DNA from: Rhabdornis inornatus
Lineage: Eukaryota; Chordata; Aves; Passeriformes; Rhabdornithidae
Length of the DNA: 64,000 nucleotides
Direction of reading: 5' to 3'
Assembly: GCA_013397075.1 (NCBI GenBank)
Contig: VWZS01000654.1
Coordinates: 269,884-333,883 of the forward strand
Notes under the pieces: generated by a model
The model's database searches: none
Seen by the model: only the letters and a program-made list of their open reading frames with translations
What the model was told of the DNA's origin: nothing
Made by a program: the position numbers and the translations under genes
Shown here: one piece after another, positions 49,425 to 63,875 of the stretch
How the letters are laid out: each line of letters starts with the position of its first letter
Position numbering within the stretch: position 1 is the first letter of the stretch

Positions 49425-52400
49425 AGTGCCCACAGTTTTCACATGCTCCACATGTATTACAATTACTGCAGTTCCTCTGCATGGTTCTTGTTTTCATGTA
49501 GATGCCGGCCTTAACTATTCAGAGCCACTGGGTTATGCACAATGATTCAGAGAATTCTCTGATACACATCACTGAAATTCATTGTTGCATGCAGAAGTGT
49601 ACATGGGTGTGAACATATGTGGGTGTGCGTAAATAAATCCCTTCTTGGCCCCTGTAGTGATGTAGTGACCCTGCAGCTGATGCTATGAAGCAGGAAATCC
49701 AATTATATCTCACTTAGCATGCATAACTAAAAATATTTTTATTGGTCATAAAATTATCCAGCCCTTTCAAAAATCAAATCTATGGGCTGTGTGGCTCTAC
49801 TCTTCAGGCAGACTTCATGCTGTGTGAGGAAGCGTTTCCTTTTTAATTTGTTTTAACTCTGCCTGCATTACTGCAGGCTGCACTTTGGTGTGAGAGGAGG
49901 TAGGGGTGAAGTGGCTAATTTTCCTTCTAAAATGTCTGGGAATTTTTGTCTTGGAGCAAACTTCTGGAAGTGCGCAGAGCTCTCACATACACTACATGGC
50001 ATTTCCCAAGTCAAAGCAAAACAACAACAATCACCACCAACAAAAATATCTGTTTTCCAAATGTGCACTAAAATGAAATGTCAACACTTTGATGAACAGC
50101 TTCTGTAGCAAAACAGCATGTATGTGACCAAATGGCAACAGACCACTGTTACACGAAAAATGAGCATATTGAAATAAAATTACTCTGAACTGCAACATTC
50201 TGTGCTATTAAAAAAAAAAAAAGTCCCCATTAGAGCCAATAGAAAGCCACATTATCTTTTAAAACCTTGAGTACACACAGATTCATCATATTGACAAATG
50301 AGGTAGATGAGAGCTAAGAAAGATCATCAGTATTTACTATGCTGTGAATTCCTCTCCTAAAACTTCAGTTCCAAGGGGAGCACTCACTCACAGAGCCACG
50401 GTGGACAGACTGAAAACCACAGAGGTTTCAATGACAAGGTACCTGTGTTCAGTCCAGTGCTCTGGTGTCTCTTCTTTCTCTGGCTGGAGGGATATTTTAT
50501 CTCCACTAAAATAAATTCTTTCCTCCAATTCAGCACCTCAGTAATATGAGCCTTGACATGATTTACTTCAATTTTCCCATAAATATCCTCTGAACATTAA
50601 CTTCTATAAATGTATTTCAGGGCGCAGGTCCTTGAGGATGCCTGCACAAGGTAGTTTATTTGTATTTGGAGAGTAGGAAAAAATGTAGTATTTGTGAATT
50701 TCCCCATGCTGCTAGTAAACTAGACAAGCTTAATGGTGCAGTAAAAAAACTATTAATCAAAAGTTCAAGTCATATTTTTAGATACTGGTAGCAGAGGTTA
50801 CAAATAAGACAAACCCAATCCCAGCTGAGACTGAATGCTTGAAAACCGACCGTTTCCTAGCTGGTTGCTCTCCCTTACTGAGGACAGTCAATTCTCAAAA
50901 ATCACAGGTGACAATAACTATTCAAAATTTTTTTGAATTTTACTTGCAATTCTGAAAGAAAATCCAACACTGCCTTTCCCTGTGCACTCATGCATACATG
51001 CATTTGAAATGACGGCTTGGGATGCAGAGGCATTTGGCTTGGCAGTCTTGGGTAATTAAAGATCCCTTTCCCCTCTCCTTGGTTCACACCTCATCTAGTA
51101 CAGGCTCTGCAAACTACCCAAAGATTGTAAACTGCTATTCCAAAAGGTGTACACCTTATCTCCCATGAAAAGCTGTTACTTTTTTTTTTCTTAGTCAGCC
51201 ATGAACATTAAATATCATACAATAAATCTGCTTATTCTGAAAGCTCATGGATTTTATTACCTTGGCAACAAAGTGATCTAACTGCTTTTTGCTGCCAGTT
51301 TTAGAGTTTTCTGTGTCACAGAAAAAGCCATGAAGAGAGGATGAACAGTTAACTGACTCCTTCCCTTATGCTTGCATCATCAGTTTCTACAGATGGGAGA
51401 ATAGATACAGTGTGAAAATGAGGTCCTCAGTTGCTCAAAATCAGTTGTAGTTAATACATGAACTGGATTTAAACTAGATTTTTCAGTTTTATGACAATCA
51501 CCAGCAGAATCACAGTCAGGAATGGAATTTTATTTTCAATATATCAAAAGAACATTTTTAATCTGGAAAAGAAAAAACAATGTGAAAGAAACAAAATATT
51601 TGAACAAAATAAATGGTTGATTTTTTCACATCCATCTTTTGATTTTCATTAACAAATAAACACCCAAATGCCATCATCAAGGATTATTACAAATGAATAA
51701 ATAAAAAAATCAAATCACTTCATATGGAAGCTCCTGTAAGTCTCCCATTTTCTTAAATGACTGTGATAATTTGTTGATTGTTTCCAAAGAGGGGAAAAAG
51801 AGTGACAATGATTCAGACATCAAATGCTTCAGTGCTGTTTTATCGGTGTCATTGAGAGATGAAAATCTCCCACCCCAGCACGAGGATGAAATGCAGCCAG
51901 TTTCCCACAGAGGCTGTATCCAAACCCTATCAAAACCTCCTCCAGCTCCAGAGAACACTTCCATGAAACTTCTCCTACTCAAATGGAAAGGGACTTGCAG
52001 CACTGTCTTTAAAATGTTGAAGGCAGCATGCCCTACTGAAAAATATAACCAGAGCTCGATCTTTCTCTAGAAAGTAACCATACACAAATGGCACACCAAG
52101 GACTCATATTAAACATTGTGCAGTGGTTTTTGTACCAAACACAACAGGTAAGCAAATATTTTTGTGGTTTTTCTGTCAATCCTGCAAATCCAGTGTGAAA
52201 AATGAAAAACAGTTAAGGCTCTCTTTTTAAGTATGATCATGATCAACAAAAAGATTTGGAGGGAAAACTCTTGTGAGTTACAGCTCAGAAGCCTCATCCA
52301 TGGGCTGCAGTAATAGAGCTAATTTATCAAAGTGAGCACAAGTAACAATCTTGCAGACATGTTTCTGAGTTTACACCACCCAGAAGATAATATTATTCAC

Positions 52401-54428
52401 TAGCCTCACATGGCACTGGTTAAATCTTCATTTAGTCTCCTGAAAAAAACAAATGGAGACCTGTTTTTCTGAGTATTTTATGCCATTGAAAGGGAGCTAA
52501 CTACATTTGACTGAATCAAAGAGATTATTTAAAAATTTTATGATGCATTTATCAGATAGTCAATGATTTTGTGATTTTTATAATAAGAAAAATAAAACCT
52601 GATAGGAAAGAGATATTGGGGTTTACAAGACATAATCTACAAAAATAAAGACATTTTTAAGATTAAGGAGCATGTTTTTGAATCTTTCTGATAGAAGTAC
52701 AAAACGGCTATAATTCAAAAGTACTATTCCATGCCATGTAGTAAAGATTAAGTAATTAGCATTCCTTTCTTCAAGGTACTTGTTCAGGACTACACCAAGA
52801 TTGCTTCACTGAAATGCAATCAAAGTTTGTTAAGTGTAGGCTTAGTTTAAGATTGTGTATGAAGTTTCTCAGAACATGTGCACGTTTCCCTGGGTCAAAG
52901 CTGCAATCACTGCTGGTTTCAGCACGCTCCACACATAAACTCTGACTGCTTTCCTGTCAGGGTCTGGGTCTCCTCTTCCCCAGACCATCAATATTTAGAA
53001 GAAAAAGGAAAAAAATTTCACTAAGAGAGACTTTTTTTTTTCATTTTTCTTGCCTTGAATATACAGAGGAATGAATCATTACCTGAGATTTAAATGTGCA
53101 TGAGACACTTGTCTCCTGTAGGACCTCAAACAGAGATCTAACTAATCAGTTAGTCATTGAGCTGTGTAAGACACCTTTCTATCCTCTCCCCCTCCTGTCT
53201 GATTTTTTTACCATTCCTTTTTTGACAGCTCCTAACTTTTCATACCTGCATTTTTAACATTCATTTTAGCACATCATTTCTTGCAGCCCTTGCTGGTCAG
53301 AAGTAGTTACAGGAACCTACCTTTTCTCACAGCTCAGCTTTCCTGCTTGAATTATCAGGCTAACCTGGCACTTTTCAAGAATTGACTGGTCACTCAGATC
53401 AAAACGTTAAATATTTAAAGTGGCACCACACCATTCATAAAGTGAAACCTAAAGTGTTTGTTTACTCTCTGCTAATTATTTTAGTTCAAGCAGGCAGACT
53501 CAACTGTCTACATTATTAATTAAACCTGTAAAAATGAGCTAAGGACAGGAAATGTTCTTCTTGCTGTTAGCAGTGTTAAGATTAAGCAGCAACTCTGATT
53601 AGCTGTAGCAGAAAAAGCTTTTTCTTCAAACTGCAGCAATACAAAGCTAAAAAAGTCATATCAGTTCATATTTCTAAGTGGTTTGGAGAGAAAATTAGTA
53701 ATCATGAAATCTCAGATGTTAAACATTTTTAGCAGGTAAAAGTAATGTTACAAATTTACTGGTGCTTGTGGCTATCTTTGTCCTGAAGTAGCAAAGATTC
53801 ATGTTCTCTAAAGTAGGATGTTTTAACACTAAAGTGTTTGAAGGTTTTCTTAAAGGAAAATTGAATGTTTCCCCAAAGGCCATACAATAGCAATATATAA
53901 TATTCCACATATAGCATCTACCAGTGATCTATTTCTTTATAACTATATTTTTGCTATAAGAACATCATCATTGGGTTTTGTAATCAGGAACATTGTAGTG
54001 TGATGGAAACCACAACAAGAAATCACATTCATGCTGAAAAGAGTTGTGTGCAAACACAATTAGAGTTATATGTGTTTATATAAATTTTGATAGTTTCATT
54101 GCACTACCTGAAGCAATGCAAGATTCCTCAGCTGGTATTTTCCATCATGACCTGAAACTCCATTCTGTTCTGTCAAAAGTTTCACACACTGGTTGAGTGT
54201 TGATTCCCAGTTTAGGCTAGAAACACTCAAATTTCTCATTTTTGCTGGATACAGAGGGACAGATCCAAAGGGAATGGAAGAGTGTAGGTATAGCTTGCAA
54301 AGAGGTGGGATAGATATCAGCACACAGGTCTGTGAACTGCAACTTTTGAGTGTTCCAGAGTATAAAGCCTACCACTCTGCTGTGTCTCCACAGGACTCTG
54401 GAGCCTAATTATAGAGCTGTATGAAAAA

Positions 54429-54448
54429 GTTCTGCTCGTCAGCAGAAC
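54429..54448. repeat. 8-bp stem hairpin
   Basis: GTTCTGCT at 54429-54436 is reverse-complemented at 54441-54448 (AGCAGAAC) around a CGTC loop. It is short, and I attach no function to it. Confidence 0.75.
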
Positions 54449-56082
54449 CAGCAGGAGGGGGAAAAAAAGTCATATTTTTGCACATTCATGGAAGAATAAA
54501 ATATTTAGGCAGAAAATCATCATTGCTGCAGATGGACACTTACAGAACAAAAATGTGTAATTTTTGTGCAGCTCTGCTTGTCACTAGCATAGCCAGAATA
54601 CATTTGGTAACAGATTTAAAATCCAACCTAGAATTCCTCAGTCACCGCCAGTGGCAAAATGTGCTTCATAGAGTAGCAGAAGTTGAGGATTGCAGGAGAA
54701 TTCAAGGTGGGGAAGCGGTCCTAAAATGAGCAGCCAGGATTCCACCAAATTTAGCATTGCTACACTTGCTTATGACAGCAGAGAATTTGTCTCTTGATGG
54801 TTTTGAGTCCTTCTGAGTAAAAACTAGCCACAAAAGCCTGATGACAATTACAACAAGGCAAAATGTGAGTATCTGACCCTATTGAAGCAATGAGGAAAGA
54901 GATCTAGAAGACACATTAAAGAGATGCACAAACTGTTAATGAAAACAGCAGTCATCAGCTGCTAGTGGCCAATAGATTTTCACTACTCACTTTCATTACA
55001 TTCAAAAAGACACTCTTTAAATGCATGCTTTGAGTAAGAAGAAATATAAGAAAGCTACTCCATACTCAGAACATTTCATATGGATAACTGAAGCGTTTTT
55101 AGGAGACATATAACTTGACAGCATGATAAGCACAATATCTGATTCCCAATGGTGCTCAGGTGAGAACTTCTAGCCAGTATATAAATAAATCTCAATAACC
55201 TAGAACAGCATTTTGTGTGTGTGCTGTGTCACCCTCCACAACACTAATAGAGGGATTATCCATTTGCAGGTGCAGATCTGTGACCCAAAAGGTGAATAAT
55301 TTATGTGGACTTTCCCCTTCTTCCCCTCACTTAGCACCAAGCAGAGAAAAGGGGATTCATCACTGCATGGTTCTCACAATTTCTGCTCTACCTGGCCTGT
55401 GTTTGCAGCCACTCAGTGGAAAGTCTTGCTCTTAAACTCAATCTGTAGTGACCTGTACTTTCAGCTTTGAATAAGTGTTTTTTCTCTTATGCTTGTTAAA
55501 TGCAGTGTGAATTTTATGTGAAAGTGCCTTTTTCTTATTCCTTTTTTCTTTCTTTTCCCTTGGCATCATCTAATTTGGCAGTTCTTGGAGTGCTAGAGAG
55601 TCTCTTTAATGCATCTCAAGGCACAAGGACTCTGACTTTCATGCATTAACAGAATACATTTATTTGCTGTCTTTATATGTGGCAATGGGAACTGATGAAG
55701 GATTGTGTTCTCAATACTTCCCTCATCTCCTTTGTCAAATTACAGAAAAGGCAAGCCAAGCATACAAATTAAGAAAACTAATTTCATGCCAGCCAACATG
55801 TGGGAAAACCTCAGGTGATGAGGAAATCAAAGGAAAATGGCAATAAAACAGACTACACTAAGAAGTAATAATTATAGATAAAGACACAAATCCAATAATA
55901 TTTTATCGACTAGTAACTAATAAATGAAAAATAAAAATTAGTATAAAGCAATAAAAATCTCCTGCAATAGGACCTTCTGTCCATAATCAGATAAAGTGTC
56001 TGTTTTTTTAAACAATGATAAAGGATTTCTTCCTATATCTCTTAGTTACTTTAACATCTGCCCTATATGGTAAAGAATTAAA

Positions 56083-56108
56083 ACAACTCTATGTTACAAC
56101 TCTATGTT
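56083..56108 (+). repeat. 13-bp tandem duplication
   Basis: ACAACTCTATGTT at 56083-56095 is repeated exactly at 56096-56108. Confidence 0.93.
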
Positions 56109-59100
56109 TAGTGTGCTTGATGCTGGAAGCAGATTTTGTCCTGTTTAATTTTTATTTTCAAGTTAGTGGATGAAGCCAATTCAAAGGAGGTTAGTCTCAA
56201 TAAAAACCCTTTGTATTTGCTTTTTTGTTACATTACTGCAATTCTATAATAAACCCAGAAATAATAACAAAAAGTCCAAAATCACTGCCTTGCATATAGC
56301 TGTTTACAGTCAGTTTTTTTCCACTGCAAAATATTCCAGATCTTATTATACCACCTACAGGTAGTTTTTAGACAAACTCTTGGGATCCCCTGAGCTTCTC
56401 TGGTACTCTACTGTAGGTTCCAAAGAGCAAGCATGTCCATTACAGATTTCAGAGGTTTCTCATAACCCACACTGCTTTGACTTTAAACCAATCCTCAGAA
56501 AAAGTCTGCTAATTTTTTTTAAATCTTAGATAATACCTGAAACTAGCATGCTGTTTCTGATGTAGGCATTATCTTCAATAAACATTACAAGTGTTCAACT
56601 GACTGTATTTTCTCATATGCCAGCTTTTACTTGATGAAGAATATGACATATGAAGCTACTAATCATTTTCTGTTGAAGCAAAATAACAAAAAGCTATGAT
56701 AAATTCCTCTTTCTCTCACACATTATTCTCATTCACAAATCCTATAATCCTATATAATCATGCACATATTGTTTATAATTTCAACATATTTTTGTAAGCT
56801 TTGAAAGAAATCCCTCACAAATTCCTTTATATTCCTTTACAATTAAAGTTGTGCTGCTTCAAAGGAACTATTTTGCAAAGATTGACAGAGAAGGAATCTT
56901 GATAGTAATTTATAGAACCTTAATGAAAATTTACAGATATACCAGACATTAAGTAATGACCTTTCAAGTGTAGAATCTTTAGTGCTCCTATGCACTTAAT
57001 GCTTTCCGATTTTCTCAACTTGCATTTGTTTTCTAGGGAAGAACTTTGGGTTTTGTTTGAATCAATTAGTCTGTCTTGTTTCTACTTTGTAGAAAATATG
57101 CAAGAATTTAATCCAAATTCAACTGAATTGCTCTGCTTTGGTGCTGCTTATTTTCTCCAGTTCTTGATTAATATGCCCCTTGTGCAAACATCTTCCTCCT
57201 ACCTGATGCCTTCAGTAATGTCTCAATTCGTTGCTGATGACATCCAAATTTCCTCCAGAGATGCCTTTTGAAGTCACAAACAGAGGATTATGCCCATCAG
57301 TGAATGACTCAGGCACAAAGTGATTGATAAGACAAATAAATACTTAGATCTTAGCAATCAGTCAGTTGTGATATGCAAGGGAGAAAACAAAACTGCAGAC
57401 ATTTCAGCTATATATCATGTTTTCTAAATTTTCTTTATATTCCAATAGCCCTCTTAATAAATTATCCTCCCTGGTTATCTGATCTGGAATACATTATCAA
57501 TTATGCCTCTTCTCAAACCTGTCACAGTCAGTCTTCCTCAGTCTGAAGCTCTTTCAATGTCCAAGAAATATCTTCAAAAGTCCAGACAGAGGAAATACTA
57601 TACAACTGGTTTTGAGTTGAAAAGCTGTGGCACACACATCAGAGAGACTTTATGACATCAGAGAAGTCATGGCTTTATTCCCAGATTCCCTGAGCTGAGT
57701 TTTCTATAAGCAACAACAATACATGACACTGCATATGTTACAGGGGAGTAAGAATATTTTGAGCATCTTGCGCAGCATGAGACTGAGAAATCAGGACCTT
57801 CTATCACCTCAGATGAGCAAAAGTCAAAAGCCAAACAAAGAATAAGGTCATGATACGTGAGTGGATAAATTATTTATTTTCTTTAATTCATTCTTTTTGG
57901 AATGACAAAACAGTTAAAAGATTTTAATAAGGAGAACTTGTCTTTTAAAAGAATGTCACGTGAAAGTCCATATGCTTGATTTTAACAGGTTTTGATCTGC
58001 ATGAAGTTGTGGTAACCTGAAGAATAAGTCAATTTAGAAAAGGGGTCTAACAAGTACACGTTTGAGAAGAAATTGTGGACTGCTGCTACAGTCTTCAGAC
58101 TAATTTTCAAGACATTTTGTAGCATATATGTGTGATCGTTACACATGTCATAGTGTTGCAGAGAGTATCTTGGACTTTTTTTCTGGTGTGGGAGGTGATC
58201 TTGAAGACATCTGTACATGATCATGGCAGCATGGTTGTGAAACACAGATGTCTTCCCTTAGCTATAAGCTCTTCAAAGGTCAGAAATAACAGCAAAAAAA
58301 AGGAAGTCTTTGAGTTAAGCTATACGTTCTTCCATTCTTTGATTCAGGGACCACTTTTTGTTTACAGCCCTCAGTGCAACACAATCTTGACTTATGATTA
58401 TCATGCCTAGTTGCCACTATGATGATAAGGTTTATAATGGAGTAAATTACCTTGCTAATAAAAAATCATCTAGGGCAATCAGGGTTCTGATCTAAATAAT
58501 ATTTAGTATAGACTTGTGATGTGAACTAGATGGTTGAGGCAACTGCATTTTAAGGTGGCATCTGCATTTTTTTAAATATATGTGAACAGATGTACCTACA
58601 AGCTAAAGTGAAAAAGAAAAATCTAACATTTATATATACAATTGTTGAACTATACATCAAAGTAACCTATATAGTAGGTACAGGAATACACCTGGGAGGG
58701 AGTTCAGTTTTTAAAGTGCCACTATATATACAAAGTTTAATATCATTAATTTGGTCCAGAAAGAGGGCTGTAGTACAATATTCCAGCCAATTAATGTTTA
58801 TAGGAAATAAATTAGTAAGCATAGGAAAAACAAACTTAACGGAATTTTAATTTATCTCTATGTCCAGAACTTCAAATGCATTTTTGTTCTAGGCATACTA
58901 AAATTCCTGTATTGGAACAAGACAGTTCCTGAAGTTGTCAGTATTTTCTATTCCATCCATTCTGTATATCTTGCCTCCCATCCAAGCCATCACAAGAATA
59001 AATATAAAGATCAATAATAATCGTGATTACATCGCAGTAATATGAACATCATGAAGTTGAATGACTTTGTCAGACCAGCGGTGGTGAATATCACCCAAGT

Positions 59101-60750
59101 GTTCCATCCTGTCCAGAGTAATTTCTTGGAGTGTCTATAATATTTAACTTTTGGAGAATGTTCACTGTGAGAACCACCTCAGACAAAGAGATAAAACATA
59201 TGCTGTGACTTTGTTGACACATGTTGGTGTGGTTTTGCTCATCACACTTCAAGTCTATGTGGAGACTTGTGAATACCAAGAGTAAAGGGCATATGAAGGT
59301 CTGTGGAGTAAGCTAACAGGGACAATGGGTCATCTTTCAGAACATATGATATATGTGTTCTTAAACAGTTAATAATTAATCACCTTTCCCAAAAAGTAAA
59401 TTTCTGTTAATATCCTTGCCATTTACCATTTCATTTTGAGGGCACATTTGTGGGGAGAATATTGCAGCAAACTTATCTTCTGAATATGTCTCTTCATGGC
59501 TAAGCAAGAATTACAACTTTTCAAGTTCAGCACCTGACTGTCTTCTCAAAATTTTATTATAAGGACATTATGCTTTTAGATCAGCTTCTTCTGTTACTAT
59601 GACCAAACAATCTTCTTCATTTACCTACCCATCTGTGCAGCCACTACTCCTGGTTGAATATATAGCAGGGTGGTTACAGCTTATAGCAGGAATGTCACAG
59701 GTACAGGGCAATATCCATCATGTACTCAATGAAGACTATAAACCCAACAAAAATAAAATGAGATTTGTGAATCCTTGCAAAGTGATGCTATTCAATAAGG
59801 GAAGACACCCAAAAGACTGGCCTGATACTATGCCTACATCAATTACAAAGCTGTGTATTTAGCCTTGATCAAAATGATTTGAAGGCTAGGAGTCCCAATG
59901 AATATATAGTAAAATTTTAATTGTTAAAAACTGAACATTTTTTATTCACAAAGAGTCTGAAGCCGATGTCCCTGTATGTTGAGTGAAAAGTTGTCATTCT
60001 TTACCCCTCTCAAGAACTGCAGTGAACTACCTGCAAAGTTTGTCTGCTTTTAGTTTCAGCAGCTGAAGGTTCTCCAAAGACAGCATCACTTTTTAACATC
60101 ATTTACAAGAAAACCTTTAAGAGCATGCTGAAAACGGAAATTCCCAAAGGAGGTTTCTGATGGATGGAAAGAGTTTGATGTATTTTCTATTTCTAGGTAT
60201 GGGAATGGAGACGAGTTATCAATTTTTCCCAAGACTGACGTGTAAGTTTGGTCCTGAAGGAGACGTAAAGAGGTGAGCTATGGTGGTGTAACTAGTACAT
60301 GACAGCATGCATCATTCTGACATAACCTCATGGTTCTGTAAGCTTAGAAGCTAGTCTGAGTGGATGACTACACAGAATAAGTACGAGCATGTTGTGATCA
60401 AAAGCATCAGCTGTAGCATGGATGGAAATTCTAATGTTTTATTACATGCACAACACACAGAATCTGACATACTATTTCCCTTATTACATATCCACTTGCA
60501 ATACCTTAGCATTGATTTGTTGCCTTTATGAAATACAGTGAGAAATCATCCTGAACTTCCTTTTAGAAATCAGCACATAAACAACGATCAGATTTCTTAT
60601 GGTTCACATACTGTGGTTCACACATACTTTCCTAAATCAGCCAAGAAATTAATTATAAAAACAAACCAATTGCATTTCCTTCCACTAACTAGAAAATGTT
60701 ACTGCTGCTGCTATTCCAGCTTGCAATGACACAGAATCATTGCTCTTTAC

Positions 60751-60800
60751 ATATATATGTGTGTGTGTATAAACACATCTATACATACATACACACACAT
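60751..60800. repeat. TG/CA microsatellite pair forming an inverted repeat
   Basis: An AT/GT run (60751-60770) faces a CA run (60789-60800). ATACACACACAT at 60789-60800 can pair with the GT run at 60757-60770 across a loop of roughly 20 bases. It is probably two linked microsatellites. Confidence 0.8.
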
Positions 60801-62603
60801 TGTGAGGCTTTGAAATCTCTAAGCAAAATAAGAACGTATTTATCTTATAAAGTTTTAGCAATTTCATAATTTGCAAACCCATCCCTTAATAGAGTGTTGT
60901 TGATCAAAATTGCTCAGGTGATAAGAATCTCTAGGGAGTCCATCACTTTCAGAAAGAGTATTCTTCCCTTGGAAAACACTAAGAAGTTTGTAATCCAGAG
61001 TATAACAGACTCTGAAAAAAGCATCAGAGAAGCCATGTACAGAAGGAAGAAATTATGGTGTGAAGCAGCTACCAATATAGTATTAGCAAGCAAATGTCTC
61101 TTTCACATTGATTCTCAGGGAATCAAAAAATGCAGTATGAACTGTGGTGAATTTTATTTAGCATTTCAGAGTACAAGAAATTGTTCAAATGACTGAGGTT
61201 GTTCTGAAACTGAAAGTGCAATGCAGAAGCTTTAGCAGGAGCATAAGGAGGGAGCAGACCAACAGTGGCAAATTATGCAGTACATTCATAGGAGCTAAAA
61301 TCTGTGTTGCAGGCTACAAGCAGAAAGACAATATCAGTCAGAAGAACTACTTTTTTTTTTCAATGCCACTGAACCAATCACCTCAGATGGCTCAACACCT
61401 TGGTATGTATATTCTTATTATATAGATTTCTATGATGTCTTTTGTAAAGACTTGAATTAATTATTTAAAATAAATATTTCTATCATTAACCTAGCCAGAA
61501 AACTTCCAGTGTGTTGAATCTGTTCAGTGGAACAGATTTTTCTGTCTTTCTAGCAAATCAGATTTAGCCTTTTTGAACATACCAGATTTGTAACAAGCAG
61601 GATGGAAAACTGGATCTCAGACTGTCTCTTAAAGCATCATACTTTTAACCTCCTCTTCCCATACAGAGCTCTTTACCTTTACTGACACCCTCTGGTCCCT
61701 ACGTCTAAGTCAGGTTTGAATTCATTCCAGCACTCCTTCAAAAATTTACTCTCCAAATCAATATTTTGTGGAGCACAGAACTGGACATTTTCTGAAACTC
61801 TCATAAATCATATCACTGATTCCCCAATAGTTCACCATGTCAGCAACTTATTCAGGGGACTCAAGCAAATTTGCCAGTCATGACCTTCCTGTATTGAATC
61901 TGTGCTAGCAGTCCTCCAAGTTATGCATTTCTTAAAGTTGCCCTTTATTATTTTGTAACAGAAGAGCTTGTAATTACACCTTTTATCTTAGGTCTTCTAT
62001 TTTCCTGAAGACCTGTTTACAAAGCTGCTTTCTTTGAATTCTCAAATAGAATTCAGACAGTGAGATATTTTTATTTTCTTTTTTCGTTCTTAGTACATCT
62101 GCCCTCATTATAAAATAAAATTAAGATCCCTTCCCCCAATATTTTTACCTAGACTTCAAAATATGACCTTCAGCTTCATATTGAACAAAATTAAAACCTA
62201 CACTTTTTATCTCCCAACTATCCACAACTATCTTCACACTTTCATATCATGCTCTGCGAGTTCTGACTTTTTTGCATGGGAATTTGGTTTGTAAGTGTAT
62301 GAAACAGAAGTGCCACATGCTCAATAGTCCCTTTATAAAACTACTTAGCTGTTATCACTTTAAAGAGTGCAAAACACTTCACTCTCCTTAATATATTTAT
62401 TGTCTTCTGAAACTTTGTCCTCTTAACCACATCTTTTAAATATTCCCAAAGTATATCAACCGTATATCTCGACTGAAGGCCACTGTACATGAAACATTCC
62501 TTAGTTACAATAGTTTACATCTCAGTTTTCTGTGTTCCTTTCAGCATACCTCAAACTAGTAAACAAGTGTTTGCTTTCCTGCACAAGATAGATAAGGAGC
62601 TGC

Positions 62604-62641
62604 AGGGGGGAGGTTGGGTTTTTGTGGGTTTTTTTTTTGGT
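62604..62641 (+). repeat. G/T low-complexity tract
   Basis: A G6 run, AGG, two GGG triplets and a T10 run in 38 bases. It has three clean G runs of at least three, so it falls just short of the four needed for a standard quadruplex motif. Confidence 0.6.
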
Positions 62642-63875
62642 TTACTTGAAACTTTGTAGGTGAGTGTTATAGTAACTGAAGTCAATTTATCAAATATATT
62701 TTTAGAAATTCTACTAGGGCATTTGATAGCTTTTTTAAGTAATGGCCCACTTATTGCTAATTCTTTCAATAACTCCTGTAATAATATTAATCAGAATGAA
62801 CTGATCTTGCTCTAATATTGATTGCCATAAAGTACTTCTGAAGGAGTGGTACTATAACTCAGCAAGAATTAAAGGCACTTTTATTAATTGGAAAATGTCA
62901 CTCAAATTTTAATTATCAGGAATCCCCCCTTAGCTTTTGGCTAATAGTGAGTGTGCAATTTGTTTTTAGTTTCAAACTTCAGGGTCTTATCAACAGCTCA
63001 CTGAAGTCTAGGGGAATGCTGGAACTCCTCAAAAAAAACCCCAAAAAACTGACACAAGTTCCTTCATTTACAAAAAACCAAAAACAAGTAAAATTGTGTT
63101 ATTCTAATGAAGCATTACTTTTTTTTTTTTAAAAAAAAGAGCTTTGAAAAAACGTTGAGCTACATTTCTGAAATACTACAACATATAGAAAACTTAAGTC
63201 CCAAGTACTTACATTACACTGTCTTGTCTAACTTCTGTTACATGAAGTTTCTGAGCTTAATAGAAATGCAACTAAACACCTGAAGAAGTACAGATACAGT
63301 CATGGATTTTTTTTTTTAATTTAAAAATCTTAAAAAGATAGTTTCATGCTCTATGTCACAATAACTCCCAGTTCACAGACATTCCACATGGTCTTATTAA
63401 CTGTGCTCACATCAGAGAGGAAAAATCAGTGCATCTTTATGTAATTCCATCTCTGCCTGTCAGCAAAGAAGAAGAGTCCTGGCACTGTACTTTTCTAATT
63501 CCAGAGATAACTGTTTATCCCAAAGCCAAGTATCATTCAAAACTCCAAAACAACACAACTTTCAGTGCATCACTATAAACTCAATACGCTGGGCTGTCTC
63601 CTGATTCACCCTCAAGCATTAGCATGGTAGCTCTCCCAAACATAAAAAATTAGCACATTTGAATAGGCATTCCTTCTCTGGAGTATGTATTTGTACTAAA
63701 AGCCTCACATCTCTCTTCACAACTCATTCACTGCAGTAGTTTGCTCCCTAGTTAAATGACAGGAAACATATAGCAGATCACAGTAATTTCTGCTTCAACT
63801 TTTCTGCTCAATTATGACAATTTCAACATAAGATTCAAAACAAAAAAAGCAAAACACATAAACCTGCAGCCCAAA

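Larger units (their letters stand above)
47981..63875. other. Long gene-free stretch
   Basis: About 16 kb of AT-rich sequence without a supportable gene or a recognisable large repeat. Frames of up to 102 codons (e.g. 54421-54729 and 51771-52070 plus, 51710-52003 minus, 56990-57271 and 60894-61196 plus) carry no domain I recognise. Local structures are listed separately. Ancient repeats may be hidden by divergence. Confidence 0.5.

Noticed and set aside
62604..62641. G-quadruplex
   Set aside because: Only three separate runs of at least three guanines; it does not meet the four-run rule.
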